A DNA stretch of 64,000 nucleotides from the NCBI RefSeq assembly GCF_029227915.1, contig NC_079882.1:19535001-19599000 (forward strand). The letters run 5' to 3'. Every line of letters starts with the position of its first letter. Positions within the stretch are counted from its first letter, which is position 1. The notes beneath the pieces were generated by a model. It was not told the origin of the DNA. It worked only from the letters and a program-made list of their open reading frames with translations, and did not search any database. Origin of the DNA: Hydractinia symbiolongicarpus. Lineage: Eukaryota > Cnidaria > Hydrozoa > Anthoathecata > Hydractiniidae. This document shows, in pieces, positions 12,452-24,200 of this stretch. The translations under genes were made by a program, and so were the position numbers.

Positions 12452-13484
12452 TCAAAATGTTCGTATGTTTCTTTAGTATAATTATACGAACGCTACAAAG
12501 TACTTTGTTTTGTTAAACAAATGTCATACAAATTGATTCCTTTAAAATAAAAAATGTAAACTAAGTTTATATGAACTTTTTAATATATGATACGAACTTA
12601 ATCAAAGTTTTTTTATCATACAAATTGGAATGATACGAACTTTGAACGAAGTAAATTGCTATACGATCTTGAAACAAACTTCAAAAGTTCCAGCGTAATT
12701 GCGCATAATTATTTCAATACGAAACCAGAAACAAAAGAATTAAAAGAATTTTTTTAATATACAAAAAGAAATGATACGAACTTTACACAAAACCAGAAAT
12801 AAAAGAAAATATACAAGGTTGGCTTTGAAAAGACTAGCAAAATTGCATATTCATAGGTTCAATCTACACAATCTACGGCGATCTTTCCATTTTCTACGAT
12901 CCCGTTTTTATGATTTTTAAATGTTATACGGCGATCTTTTCGTTTTCTACAATCCCGTTTTCATGATTTTAAAACTATCTACGGTGATCTTTTCGCTTTC
13001 TATGATCCCCTTTTCATGTTTTTTAAACGATCTATGACGATCTTTTCGTTTTCTACAATCCTGATCTCTTAGCTTCTACGATGCCGTTTTCATGACTTTT
13101 AAACAATCTAGGGCAATCTTTTTGCTTTCTACGATGCCGTGGAGACAATCCCTAAAGATCTTAGATAATAAATCCAATTAAAATAAACAAAGTTCGTATA
13201 ACGAAACAAACTTTATAATTGTTGAAAAAAATTCAATATAAAGACTATTGATAATAGTCCAATTATAATAAACGAACTTCATATTATCAAATTATTATAC
13301 GAACTTCTTTAAAAATGATACGTACTATATACAAAGTTTATGTTAAATGATGTGAACTTTATACAAACTTGTAATTTTGATGATACGAAAAAGTTTGTAT
13401 TAAAAATAAAATGATACGAAAGATTTAATAAATTGATACCAAGTTTTTGATACAAATTATACGAACTACGTACAAACATTTTGA
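12452..13484. mobile_element. ~1-kb nonautonomous element bounded by imperfect inverted repeats
   Basis: The 17 bases at 12452-12468 (tcaaaatgttcgtatgt) match the reverse complement of 13468-13484 with two mismatches. Between them the motif (g/t)atacgaac occurs about ten times, mostly on the + strand (12485, 12593, 12633, 12773, 13297, 13460 and others), with a GC-rich tandem array in the middle. No transposase frame is present. A MITE-like or satellite-bearing DNA element is the best reading; target-site duplication is not clear. Confidence 0.5.
12871..13140. repeat. Tandem array, ~55-65-bp unit, four to five copies
   Basis: The phrase 'ctacg.cgatctttt.g.tttctac.atcc.gttttcatga' followed by ttttaaac recurs from 12871 to 13140 with substitutions and one shorter unit. 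It sits inside the larger TIR-bounded element. Confidence 0.8.
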
Positions 13485-14850
13485 TACGGTACTAAGTCCA
13501 CACTGGTAAAAAGTTTTATATTTTTTTCATTATAGATGATATCATAAGGTCAGATGGATATCTTTGAAGCTAAATATCTCAAAAACAAATAAAAGTTTTT
13601 TGAAAAAATTCCAAACTCGATACCAACTTTTTATCCTCTTTAACATACAAAAATATCATTTTTAATTAAATGAATTTCATTTTGACGGGTGTTGTTCATA
13701 ATCCAGCAGGTGATGAGCCGTGGACTAGCCGTGGATCTTTTGATCTTGAAATCAGAATATATACCTTACGTGTAGTTTAGATTTAGATCACACATCAGTA
13801 AAAAATGTTAGTAGCCACAGTACAAAATTTTTTAACCATAATTTGACTTTCTTCACTTAGGATCCGCATTTTTTTGATTTTTTTGATTTTTCCGCACATG
13901 CACAAGAATTCCCTAAAAAACATTGAAACTAAAACCGCAGGAATCCCTTTAAAATGTAGTTGGTCACACATCCTGGCTTCTCAGCACTCAGCTTATAGAT
14001 GAATTGCTATTATCAGCTTTGTTTACATTTTTTAGGCATGCAAATAGTTTTTTAAGCAAGCAGATCTTCTAAAAAAATTATAAGCCAATTGAATTGCTTT
14101 ATTTTGCCTGCCAAAAAAATAAAAATAAAAAATTTATCAAGATAGCAAGCCATCTAGCTATAAGTATAAGTTTTGAAATATTTCACTTTAACCAGTTTAA
14201 ATTAGCGGTTTGGTGGTTAGCTAGCTAAGTAGAATGTAATAAACGCAATATAACATAAGTAATAATTAATAAAATATGTAATAACTAGGAGGTGTAGTTT
14301 ATTTTTACTGTAACAGCTTATTTAAAGTTTTCCCTGAATTATAGAAGACATTTTTAAACTTGAAATGTCTGCCATTGTTCGCTAGTGATCATCTACTACT
14401 TCAATGTTTTAAATTTTGTGTGTGTGTGATGAGCTGATAAAAGATGCTGATAAATAACTATTTTATTTGCTGACAACACCCCCATAAGGGCAGCTAGCTA
14501 CACATTCCGCACGTTAAAAATACACATGGGAATAAAATAAGCTAACTGTAGCTATAGAGACAAAAATAGCCTAATAAAAATAGATTGAGTGTACTTAAAA
14601 CCCGAAATTAAAAAAACGTAACGTGGTTCAGAACCTCTACTACTTTGTCTACCATTTTTTTTGTTTACATGACGGAGATGATTGCGCACGCTTTGGGAAG
14701 GCAGGTTCCGACAACACTTTAAGCAAGTCCCATCCTATTGAAATTTTAAGGTCAGCCCCAGGCCTTTTTATGGAAGTTTTCCTCCCGCTCGTTTTCGGAC
14801 CGGCAGAGTGAAGTAAAAAAAGTTATCGTTCTAAGAAATTACTCTTTCAT
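13485..14850. other. Intergenic, upstream flank of the CxxC-module gene
   Basis: No exon could be supported. The sequence is AT-rich with runs such as tttttttgattttttt near 13870. GC content rises modestly from about 14650 toward the next gene's start, consistent with a 5' UTR or promoter, but no defined core element is recognised. Confidence 0.4.
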
Positions 14851-17800
14851 ATGGCTTATTCTCGCACGGTCAGGTAGGTAATGTTATTCGATCCTATATG
14901 CTAGATACATCTAATTTTTTAAACTAAAATCGGGCGTAATGGATGGTTTAATTCAGGTATTTTAACCCTTAACTCGCGTCCGGAATATTACGGAGCGCTG
15001 GGCTACCTTCCCGTACATAAATTTGTTAAATTTTAGAGAACATCTGCTTTCCATTGTTGATCGGCTACATGTAGAGAAGCTTGTGTTATCTGCAGAGAAA
15101 GATTATAAGAAGGAGGAAGAGGTAGGAGATTTTAAATCATTATTTTTTTAAGTTTCGAACCTCGTGTTGGTTCGGGTTTCTTTCGCTTTTTTCGTGGTTA
15201 GCGATGCAAAAAGACCGAGCCTATCCACCGGTGTAAATATAGTTCCCGTATCAGTTTTACCGAAATTCTAACCGGTGGATATTTTTTGTTTATTTGTTCT
15301 CTTTCAACAAGATCGACCGGACAAGGATTTCGCGACGGTAAACGTAAAATAATCCGGACTAATAAAAATGGTAGCTGACTTTCAAAACAAAGTTATTACA
15401 AAGTTGTAAGTTATTACACACACACAACTGTTACCATAAAAGTCTATTTTATACACTTTCAGGCTTTCTTCAAAGATGTTGTTCATCCTGCATTGTTACA
15501 GGATCCAAAGAATACATTGTTTACTGTTGAACCTGGTTCAACAACTAAAGTTAGGCGCAGGGGTAGGCTCTAGCTTGCTTAAATTTTTTATTTTGGTGCA
15601 ATCCTTTAGATATTTACTTGTTTATAGCTCCTGTTTGTCTGACAATAATTTAAAGTACTTGTATTGTATCTAGTATATATGTTGCGAAGATCTAAAACTA
15701 CTGAAGGAGGCTCACTTGTCTGTGAAGTTTGTGGACATTCAACTTTTAAACTATTTCCAACACCACTGGAAACAACCGAAGGTGGTAAAAGAGTAAGCAA
15801 GTGGAGAAAAACAGAAGTGGAAACTGTCCAGGTAAAGTAGATGATAGTTAGCTGAGTAAAAGTTTCGGAAGGCCTCAGAATAGGCCAGAATTATTCAACT
15901 TGCTTAGCAATATTTATTCATTATGTCCATATCCAGAACCCCCATTATCTTACTTATCAACTTTTCCTCCCTAGAACTGTGATAACAGTTTAAGCAACAT
16001 GGCAATATAGTGTGTTTTTTTTCAAAAAATTGTGTATGTATATATATATATATATATATAAAAATCATGAATATAGCTATGTTTTTTAAGTACAAATGAT
16101 TCCCTCAAAGCTAAATTTGACATAGGTGCCTACCTTCCAATTATGATATATGAAGTGTTCGTCTGAATAAAACAATTAAATACACAACACAAAAATTCTT
16201 CCCTATTCTATTATACTCCTCTAATTCATGTGCATGCACAAATAACTTCTATTTTATCAAAAAGGTATTCTTACTTATAATATTTTTATTCCCTTAAAAT
16301 TGGTTTTAGGCATGCCGTTCATGTTTCATTGAGCGAAATGGTGGCCACACATTACCATACAAAACAAATGATAAAGTGCAGGTTCAACCACTCTTTGACC
16401 ATCATCCTTGTGGCTTGACTACAGGGAGAGCGTCCGACTCCTGGCATTTCGTCAGGCGAGATATAGTTTCACATAAAGCCAAATTACTTTTGAACCATCG
16501 ATGTGAAGATCAGAATGATATTTTTACTGATGTAACAGAGTGTGGAACAGAACTAACTGATGATGAGGAAACATATTACGAAGATTCAGATACTGAGCAA
16601 TATTTGATAAAACTGCCTTTTCAGATTAGTCAAAATAGTGAAAAGCTAAATTTTGAAAATGAAAAGCCTCTTATTTTAAGTCCAAATCAGGAATTGCACA
16701 TAATATGTGAAAATGTTTTCCCTGTAAGTAATACTGAGGTGGTAAACTCTCAAGAGAAAAGTGAAGAAGGTAGAGTAATTTATAAGGAAGATATGCAGAA
16801 TGAAGTAAATGTAGAGGTATCCAGAAAAAATAATAACAGCCGTAAGAATGAACTTGAGGAAGATGAGTATGTAGATGTAGAATTTGGAAATGAGGAGATT
16901 TTAATCAAGAAACTGCTGATTAATATAAAAAACAAAATCGACATTGAAATAGATGAATCCAATTCCTTATCTACTTACACAGACCTGCTAACACAATGTG
17001 TGAGTGGAGACCCAACCACTGAAGATGTTTTCCATTGTTTCAATGATCGCAAGTGTTTGGTGCGAAAGATAAGAGGCCAATTAAAAGTAGCTAAGTCAAA
17101 AAAGACGTCAGTTGTAAAGAGTCTACCTAAGTTAAGTTACAGAGGCGTTTGCAAGTTGGTTACTCTTGTACGCCCAAAGAAAGCGAATTACGTAGATAAT
17201 TCTGCGCGTGCCTGTTTGTATGACGTGAAGGGTTTTCCATGGAGAAAGCAAGATTTACCTTCCTTTGTTAATTTAAGCGTATTGAGATCTTCAGGTGTTA
17301 AAAGAAAGAGCTACAGAAACAGGAAAAGAGAAATTGATCATTATTTAAATGTAAATCATAACGACTGGATCAAAGAAGTGCGATCAAGAAGAGCCCAATA
17401 TCAAAGCGAAAGGAGAGACTCTTTGTCTTCCTGTGAAAAGATTGAAAATGTACAAAGTGATTTATCATTAAATGTCACTGGTAATTCTCAAGAAAGTCCC
17501 GATGAAAAATGCAGAGACGAAGGTAACATTTTTTCCACACGCTATATGGTTTCTTTTCAAGTTGTAAGCATGTTTAGTGCACCTTTATCTTTCCGTTTTA
17601 GCCGAAGTTTCATCAAATGGCATGTCTCCCTTTAAAGGCCTTGTGACATGTGCTGTGTGTCGGTGTCCAGTGCATAAATCATACAGCGTTTACGATCGTG
17701 AAAATTCACCTTTGCGTTTGTTACAGGTACCGCATTTTAATGACGTAAATTTTCGCTAGACTTTTATTTCGCGAAAGTTAAAAATATTATATTTTAGGAT

Positions 17801-20530
17801 TTTTAATTTTGCGAATTTTCTCTCTAAAATTTGCCCAATTTTTTTTCGCGAATTTAGCCGCTGTTAAATTTATCTTGAGAACGGATATTAAACATTCCGA
17901 AGGACGTTTGAAACCTCCGCATACCCTCTTTTTGAAAAACTTATTCTTTAACTTTTTTATTTTAAATTTTCACTAAGATTATTTACAGTAAAACATTTGT
18001 TGCCGTTATAATTATCGTCCTGCCCAAACATCTTTCAACATTATTGGACGTTTTGGGGAAGTAAAAACAAAAATAAGCCAGCAATACAGGAAACTCTCGA
18101 TAAACGAACGCTGAAGAAACACAAGAAATAATTCGTAAAACCCATAGTTCATTTCGTCAGGGGATTCGATAAAAAACAATTTTTATATGTCTGCGTAAAA
18201 TTGGTACTGTAATAAAATAGGTGAAATTTTGCTAGTCTTTGATTTCTTTTCCTTCGAAATTTCTTCCTCTAAGGTATTGCTTTCGCTTTTTATTTGTTTA
18301 TTTACATTTCTTTAGTATTTCGAGGACGATGTTAAATCAATACGCATTTGCAGAACGTGTTTACCGTACTCTAAACCACCGGAGGATCAGAGGCGTAGAA
18401 TACACAAAAAACCAACTACTGAAAATGCATGCAAGAAACGCGCAAGAGAAACAGATGAGGACGAGGTAATCCGTTTCTCCTTAAATTCAATAGGGGTCGA
18501 GACGATCGTCGCCAGAGCAACCAATGCGAAGCACGCTGCCAGGGAAAATAATGGCAATAAAATTTCCCTTAGAAATATCTGATCGTTCATTTTTTTAAAC
18601 TTGTAAAAATATTCATACTTCGATCTCATAACTCGTATCTGGGAAAATAAAATAGTTTTAAGAATCTCAAAAGCTAAATACAGTTAAACATGACACCTGA
18701 CTTCCCTTTAACAAAATAGGAGTGTGAACTTTGGTGTCTGCTCTATGTACAAGTTTGGGCGTGCCCGTGTATCAAACATGTGATAAAGGCTATTTATTAT
18801 ATTTTCTATTAAATAAAAAATGAGCCTTTTTAAGAGCAGTGTCCACTATTGACAGCTGAATGTTTGTTTTCCTATGGGACCTTAAATTTGTGTTCGCTAT
18901 TGATTGTCATGTTCAGGTTTTCAGTTAGAGGGGATAAAGAAATTATTCGTCATAGGACGTGCGCTGTACATCGTGTTGTCAGTAGATAAGTTTGACTGTA
19001 TTGGTAATAACATAATTTCGATTTATTTTTTTAGCTAAGTTTGAAAGAGTTTTCGAGCTACTTTATAAGTCTAATAAAATACTTGTCAACCTGACGTCAG
19101 AAGCATTTGATCAGGTGATTGTTTGTTATGATTACTTTCATGACCTTGTTGTGTATTTACAGGACTCAGATGCGCCATCAAAACAAATGAAATTGGATAA
19201 AAATAGGCAAAAGCAGAACTCGCCAAAACAATCGTTAAAAACAAACCAAAAGTCAAGCAAACTTTCAAAAGTTAATAGTGCTTCAAATAGTAGCACTACT
19301 TCGAAAGATACGAAACAAAAAGCTACTCCCTCCCACTCTTTCTCAAAGAGCCCCACAAGTGATCACCGTTACGCCACCAAACATACACCTACCCCTCTAA
19401 CCCCTCCATCGAAAGGCAGTAAAGTGAAAAAAAGTGTTTCTTCAAATGATAACAAGGCAGATTCCCCGCGGCGGGATCTAAAAGTTGTACCGAAACTGGA
19501 TGGAGAACAATTTAAAAAAATTACTGATAGCACTCAGACGAAGTACGTGATCGTTCAAGCTACATCCTCCTCAGATGGAAGCACCATCCAGAAGCTCTCC
19601 ACCGTGGCTGCAAACGGAGGGTCAGGCGACGGCAAGTGTAATGATATTACTATTAACGGTAAACGATACAAAATCGACACTGAATTCAAACTAAACGAAT
19701 TGGTAAAGGAGAACGAAAACGCTGGATTGTCCGGTCATCGCGACCTTATCGCACAGTTACCGAGTATATTGAAACGCACCATAGGTCATCGAAATGGAGC
19801 GCCCACTAAATATAAAATCGTGAATGTGTTACAGACGAGTAAGGCAACCAATGCTACAATCCCTATGTCTGCAGTTGGGAGTGGTTCCTACGAAGCGAAG
19901 AATAATGCAGTCCGGCTAAAACCAACAAAAACCCAACAAGTAAAAATGAAAGTTCCTGCCTTTATTGACGATCCTAAAGTGCTTTTCAACGTGGCTTCCA
20001 AAATAAATGCGAACATTTCCTCAAGTAGTGTAATGCAAATAGCACCAAGTCATTCCATGGTGTTGTCCAACGGAACAAGTGTGTCTTTCCCCATGGGTGC
20101 GCAAAGAAGCACAGCTGGTCGTGTCATGATTACTCGTCCATCTTTTGTGAAGACAGCGGCGAACATTAATACGTCGGTTACTTTATCTTCCATAACACAT
20201 CAAATGCAGGAACATTGGAAGCCGAAAGTTGCCGCAACCGTTCAATCCAACAACAAATCAACAGTGAGTCCTCTCAAAACGACGGTACGACCAGCAAATA
20301 CCCTGATTCCGAAATCCCCTCTCAATACAGCCTCACCGTTGAATACTCCCCTGTCTTCCAAATCAAGCGGACTTGTTTCTCAATGTCAGCATGAACTAAC
20401 TGCGTCTAATATAAACTTGAAATTGGTCGCCTCGAAAGCAGCGATACCAACAACGGCAACGACGGTAAAATCGTCGACAACGCCGTCTAGCATAACTAAA
20501 CTACAAATTGTGAATAATAAAGTGAAATGA
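14851..20530 (+). CDS. Unrecognised ~1073-aa protein with two CxxC...CxxC modules
   Basis: Eight exons with consistent phases: 14851-14873, 15037-15121, 15463-15562, 15674-15831, 16310-17522, 17602-17726, 18316-18465, 19163-20530 (stop TGA). Two zinc-binding-like modules are visible. The first has C86-x2-C89 and, 34 residues later, C124-x2-C127 (CEVCG / ACRSCF). The second has C543-x2-C546 and, 33 residues later, C580-x2-C583 (CAVCRC / ICRTCL). In both, the second pair is preceded by a short acidic/hydrophobic stretch (VETVQ; DDVKS). The region between is acidic (ELTDDEETYYEDSD, ELEEDEYVDVEF), then basic (KRKSYRNRKREI). The last exon is mostly Ser/Thr/Lys-rich and disordered, with one possibly folded block near YKIDTEFKLNELVKENENAG. 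The basic/acidic layout suggests a nuclear protein; function is unknown. The second and third introns are short, and every module is split by an intron between its two Cys pairs. Confidence 0.85.
16038..16060. repeat. (TA)n microsatellite
   Basis: About eleven TA units lie in intron 4 of the CxxC-module gene. This is a simple sequence repeat with no further meaning apparent. Confidence 0.9.
17750..17875. repeat. TTCGCGAA-rich dispersed repeat, copy 2
   Basis: tttcgcgaaag, ttttgcgaatttt and tttttcgcgaattt occur within ~110 bases in intron 6 of the CxxC-module gene. Texture is the same as the 1270-1505 copy. Confidence 0.5.
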
Positions 20531-21056
20531 GTCTTACAATTTTATAATTCTTGAGGTTTAGGTCTGGTGTATGCGTAGAATTTATAAGTACATGTATTAT
20601 AATATATTTAACAGCTCTTATCCTGGCTCCATACTTCCTCCTTTCGTTCGGGTCTTTGTTGTTTTGGATGTACTGTAGATAGCACGCGTTATTTGAAGCT
20701 ACAACCACGTGAGCTCATAAGGAAAACCCTGGGCTGTAAACAATGCAGGGCCATCTATAAGTAAAACAAATGCAAGCCTTATTTTAAAAGGGAAGTGTGG
20801 GTCTAGGAAAGTTGTTATTCTTAAATTTCGATTTTTAAATATGTTTGAGAAGGTGCCTTGACAGTGCAGGTTTTATTTTCCTAAAATTTCTAACTCAATT
20901 TGTAGGATGTTGAAGGCTAGTTGCAGTCATTTCTCGAGTTCAAAAGCCTGTGATTATTACATAAATATTTATTTGATTAAAACTGATGTATAAAATATAT
21001 AAAATTCTGATTTTTCTTTTTTTATATATATAAACATTTACACTAACAAGGAATAA

Positions 21057-21062
21057 TTTATT
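21057..21062 (-). promoter_or_regulatory. poly(A) signal AATAAA for AGPAT5
   Basis: Reading on the minus strand, AATAAA lies about 145 bases after the AGPAT5 stop codon. It fits a short 3' UTR in the gap between the convergent CxxC-module gene and AGPAT5. Confidence 0.5.
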
Positions 21063-21206
21063 CATAAAGTTCTAGCAGTGTATAACACACATGTGCACTT
21101 TTCTTTATACTTCTACCGGTTTCTTTCGTCGTCGTTGTAAGCTCGTAACTCAGATGTAAGCGTTTCATTGTGAACTGCAGGCTACTTTAGATTTGCATTC
21201 ACGCTT

Positions 21207-24200
21207 TTACGATACTAAGCGATACAAAAGCGGCATAAAGAGGATACTGCCAAGGCCGTATAACCAAGTTTTTGCGTATATTCTTCTTCCTCTTTCTGTC
21301 GCAAGCGTGGCTGCTATCAGAGATGTATAGAATAATGCGTATGGTACAGTCTGACTGGATTTTAAAGGTATTGAATATGCTTGACCAGGGAATCTTCCAT
21401 TTGATGCAGGATCGTAAAAATAATCTAATAATCTATAAAAAGTGATTTTAAATGTAAGTCATCTCGACCATCATTCTTAAGGATACACGATGAAACACAT
21501 TATTCATTTTGGGAATACTGTAAAATAACATATAAAAGGATATATTTTCGAAAGCCTTTTACTTTCAAAGTTTAAAAATAAAAATTTGGGTGTTCCATGT
21601 ATCCTCAAAACTGTTCATGGATACCGATGTTCGCATTTTAGGAAGATTTTTTTTCTTAAAAAAAATACGACTGATTTATACTCACTTATCCTTTTTCCTG
21701 AACAAGGAATATAACCATTTTTTCTGCTCTTCAGCCTTCTATAAATAAAAATTTACCTCTTGCAAATAATTAAAACTGAATTTGGTCTCTTGCCTTTTTC
21801 ACATTATAAATAATATACGATGATATATAGAGATGAAAGTTTCAGCATGCTGATGACAGCAACGAAGATACCTTAGTAAAACAATAAACAGTCACTTGAT
21901 CTGGGGTGAGCGTTAGAAATGATAGCACGGTGTAAAAAAAACACGGGACAAGACATGAAAAATAGTTAATTTCAAAGTTATTGCAGCAGCAGCCACATTG
22001 GAAAAAGAATGAATCGCATTATCAACGTATTATAACTTCACATACCGTAAAATGCCGTAATTAACCGCATCCGATTATAAGCGCACCCGCAGATAGGCGC
22101 GTTTAGACAACTGACAAAGATTAAGGAGAAGAGACATTTTAGAGCATGTGGAAAAAATTTTACCCTATACTTTATATGAACTAAATATTAATAGGATAAC
22201 ACACACACACACACACTCTTAATATCACCGCTGATAAGCTGTGCTTAATTACGGCATTTTACGGTATGAAATATATTTTGTATAAACAAAATTTAAGAAT
22301 TAAACTTCCAACATCAAGTTTCGAAATATTTACACCTTTAGCATTTGGGATGTTAGCTGTTGATACAACATATTATGCTGGATATAAATTTAATTTATTC
22401 TTGAGTGGACAGGGTTTTTATTTTCTTTATAAATAGAGCTAGTCTGCCTCCGTGGTTCGCTCCCTCTAGTCTGCCATTTTGTTTTTATTTGAGGAGAATT
22501 GTTGTTGTTGTGGGTAACGAACATTGTTTACTCAAGGAAGCTGAGGAACTTCTCGGGCAAAAACAGCTGAGTCATTTTTTACTTCTTCCTGACATGAACG
22601 TTATTATATTTAAGGACGATACTAAACTTACCGATGGTATTTCTTTAAATGGGATCCTGTTGAAATGCATGTGTACTTCTCGTCCGAACACGGAGACAAA
22701 CTCTAAAAGTAACATAAAAAATAACACCTTACAAACAGAGCAAATTAAAAAAGGGGTAAGTAACTTATTTTAGAAACAAATAAATTAAATACAAGAATCT
22801 AGTGGTTAAAAATACTATCCTAGATAATTACTATTTGGCGAAATGCCCCCTCCCGGTTGCTACGGGTCTGGCCTCTTATTAAAGTGTAACGTAAATATCC
22901 ATGCCAGTTAAAGTTACTAGTTAATTTGAAACCTGGAATTGAAATTTAAAGAAATTTAAGTCTTGCACACACACATACTTACTCCTTACAACAAAAATAC
23001 TTTCACCTGTACGATTAACGGATTACATAAGTTTTGAAGAAAATAACAGAAACTCGTTTTTTTAAACTTGTTGTAGGCATTCGTGTTGATTTGCTTCATG
23101 TTAATTTCGTGATCGTTAATTTTGTTTCCTGGAATAAGGTACTTAGAGGCGGCAAAACTAATTAATTACTTTCAGCTTTGATCATAATTTGCTTAGACAC
23201 TAAATACGCATTAAATGTAAGTTACTTCCTTAATGTTCGCAGGTCGACTAATGGTTGGCTTAAGTGGGAGTTTGTTTGGATTAAAGTTTACGATTTTGAT
23301 ATCATGAAAATCCAACTTTAACAAATCATCCTAGAAAGGCTTGTGAAGGTGGTTTTCCACTCAAAACAGATCGGAACGGAACAAGAAAAATACTAAAATT
23401 GAATTGGCCATCTGCTAATTTCCCATTCCTGTCCGCAAGAAAAGTTGAAATAATTTCAACTTTCAGTTTGGATTGGAGAAAATTTTATCAACCAATCAGA
23501 TCATAAAAATTACAATTGCCCGTCTCGATCCGTTTCAATTCGTTTTGAGTGGAAATCCACCTTAAGCTAGTCTTTATATCTGAAGTATAGTTGAGAGTAA
23601 AAAAGTGTTAATGTTTGAACACACTGCACTCCATAATTTACTTACCGAAAAGACTTGGTCCCTCTTGTTTCGCTTGGACCGGTAACCAAGGTGTTTTAAA
23701 AGCTATCGTAACATCATAAACTGCATCCAGGTCTGTCAGTTGTTCCAACGAAAGCTAAGTGGAACACATCTCAAGATAATAAAAGCTTTCTAGCAAAAAA
23801 GACACGAGCAACCAGCAGTGTCGAAAAGGAAGAAAACCCTGGGTCGAGGTTTGTTGAAATGTTTGAATACCTTAAAAGTTAGACGGATTATTCTAGCATT
23901 AAGCCATCTTATACTGAAACATAAAATTTTGTCTGAAATTGCGCAAAATACAAATTAATTTCACAGAATTTTCTCTCAAAGGTTTAAAAACCTATGTATC
24001 GCTTTTCACATTTATCTAAAAAATATTTCACGATTCATACTCATTTGAAAATTTTAAGTAGCTGCATGTTTTTAGCCAAAATACGTCTTCTCCCGCGTTT
24101 TCGTAAAAGAAACAGTTAAAAAGAGCTGTTGTTGACATTTGCCTCAAAACCTAAGCAACAAAGCATGCATGGTTTTATATTCTCACGAGAATAAATGTTT

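Noticed and set aside
15675-15790. Alternative reading of exon 4 in the CxxC-module gene in frame 0
   Set aside because: It hits a stop and loses the Cys pair. Using the donor at 15563 rather than 15550 for exon 3 restores the phase that keeps CEVCG.
16780-16962. Ser-rich minus-strand frame
   Set aside because: It is the antisense shadow of the acidic region of exon 5 in the CxxC-module gene.
22405-22773. 122-codon + strand frame that reads fairly protein-like
   Set aside because: It is antisense to AGPAT5 exon 9 (22702-22632), which is required in phase for the acyltransferase and matches its family.
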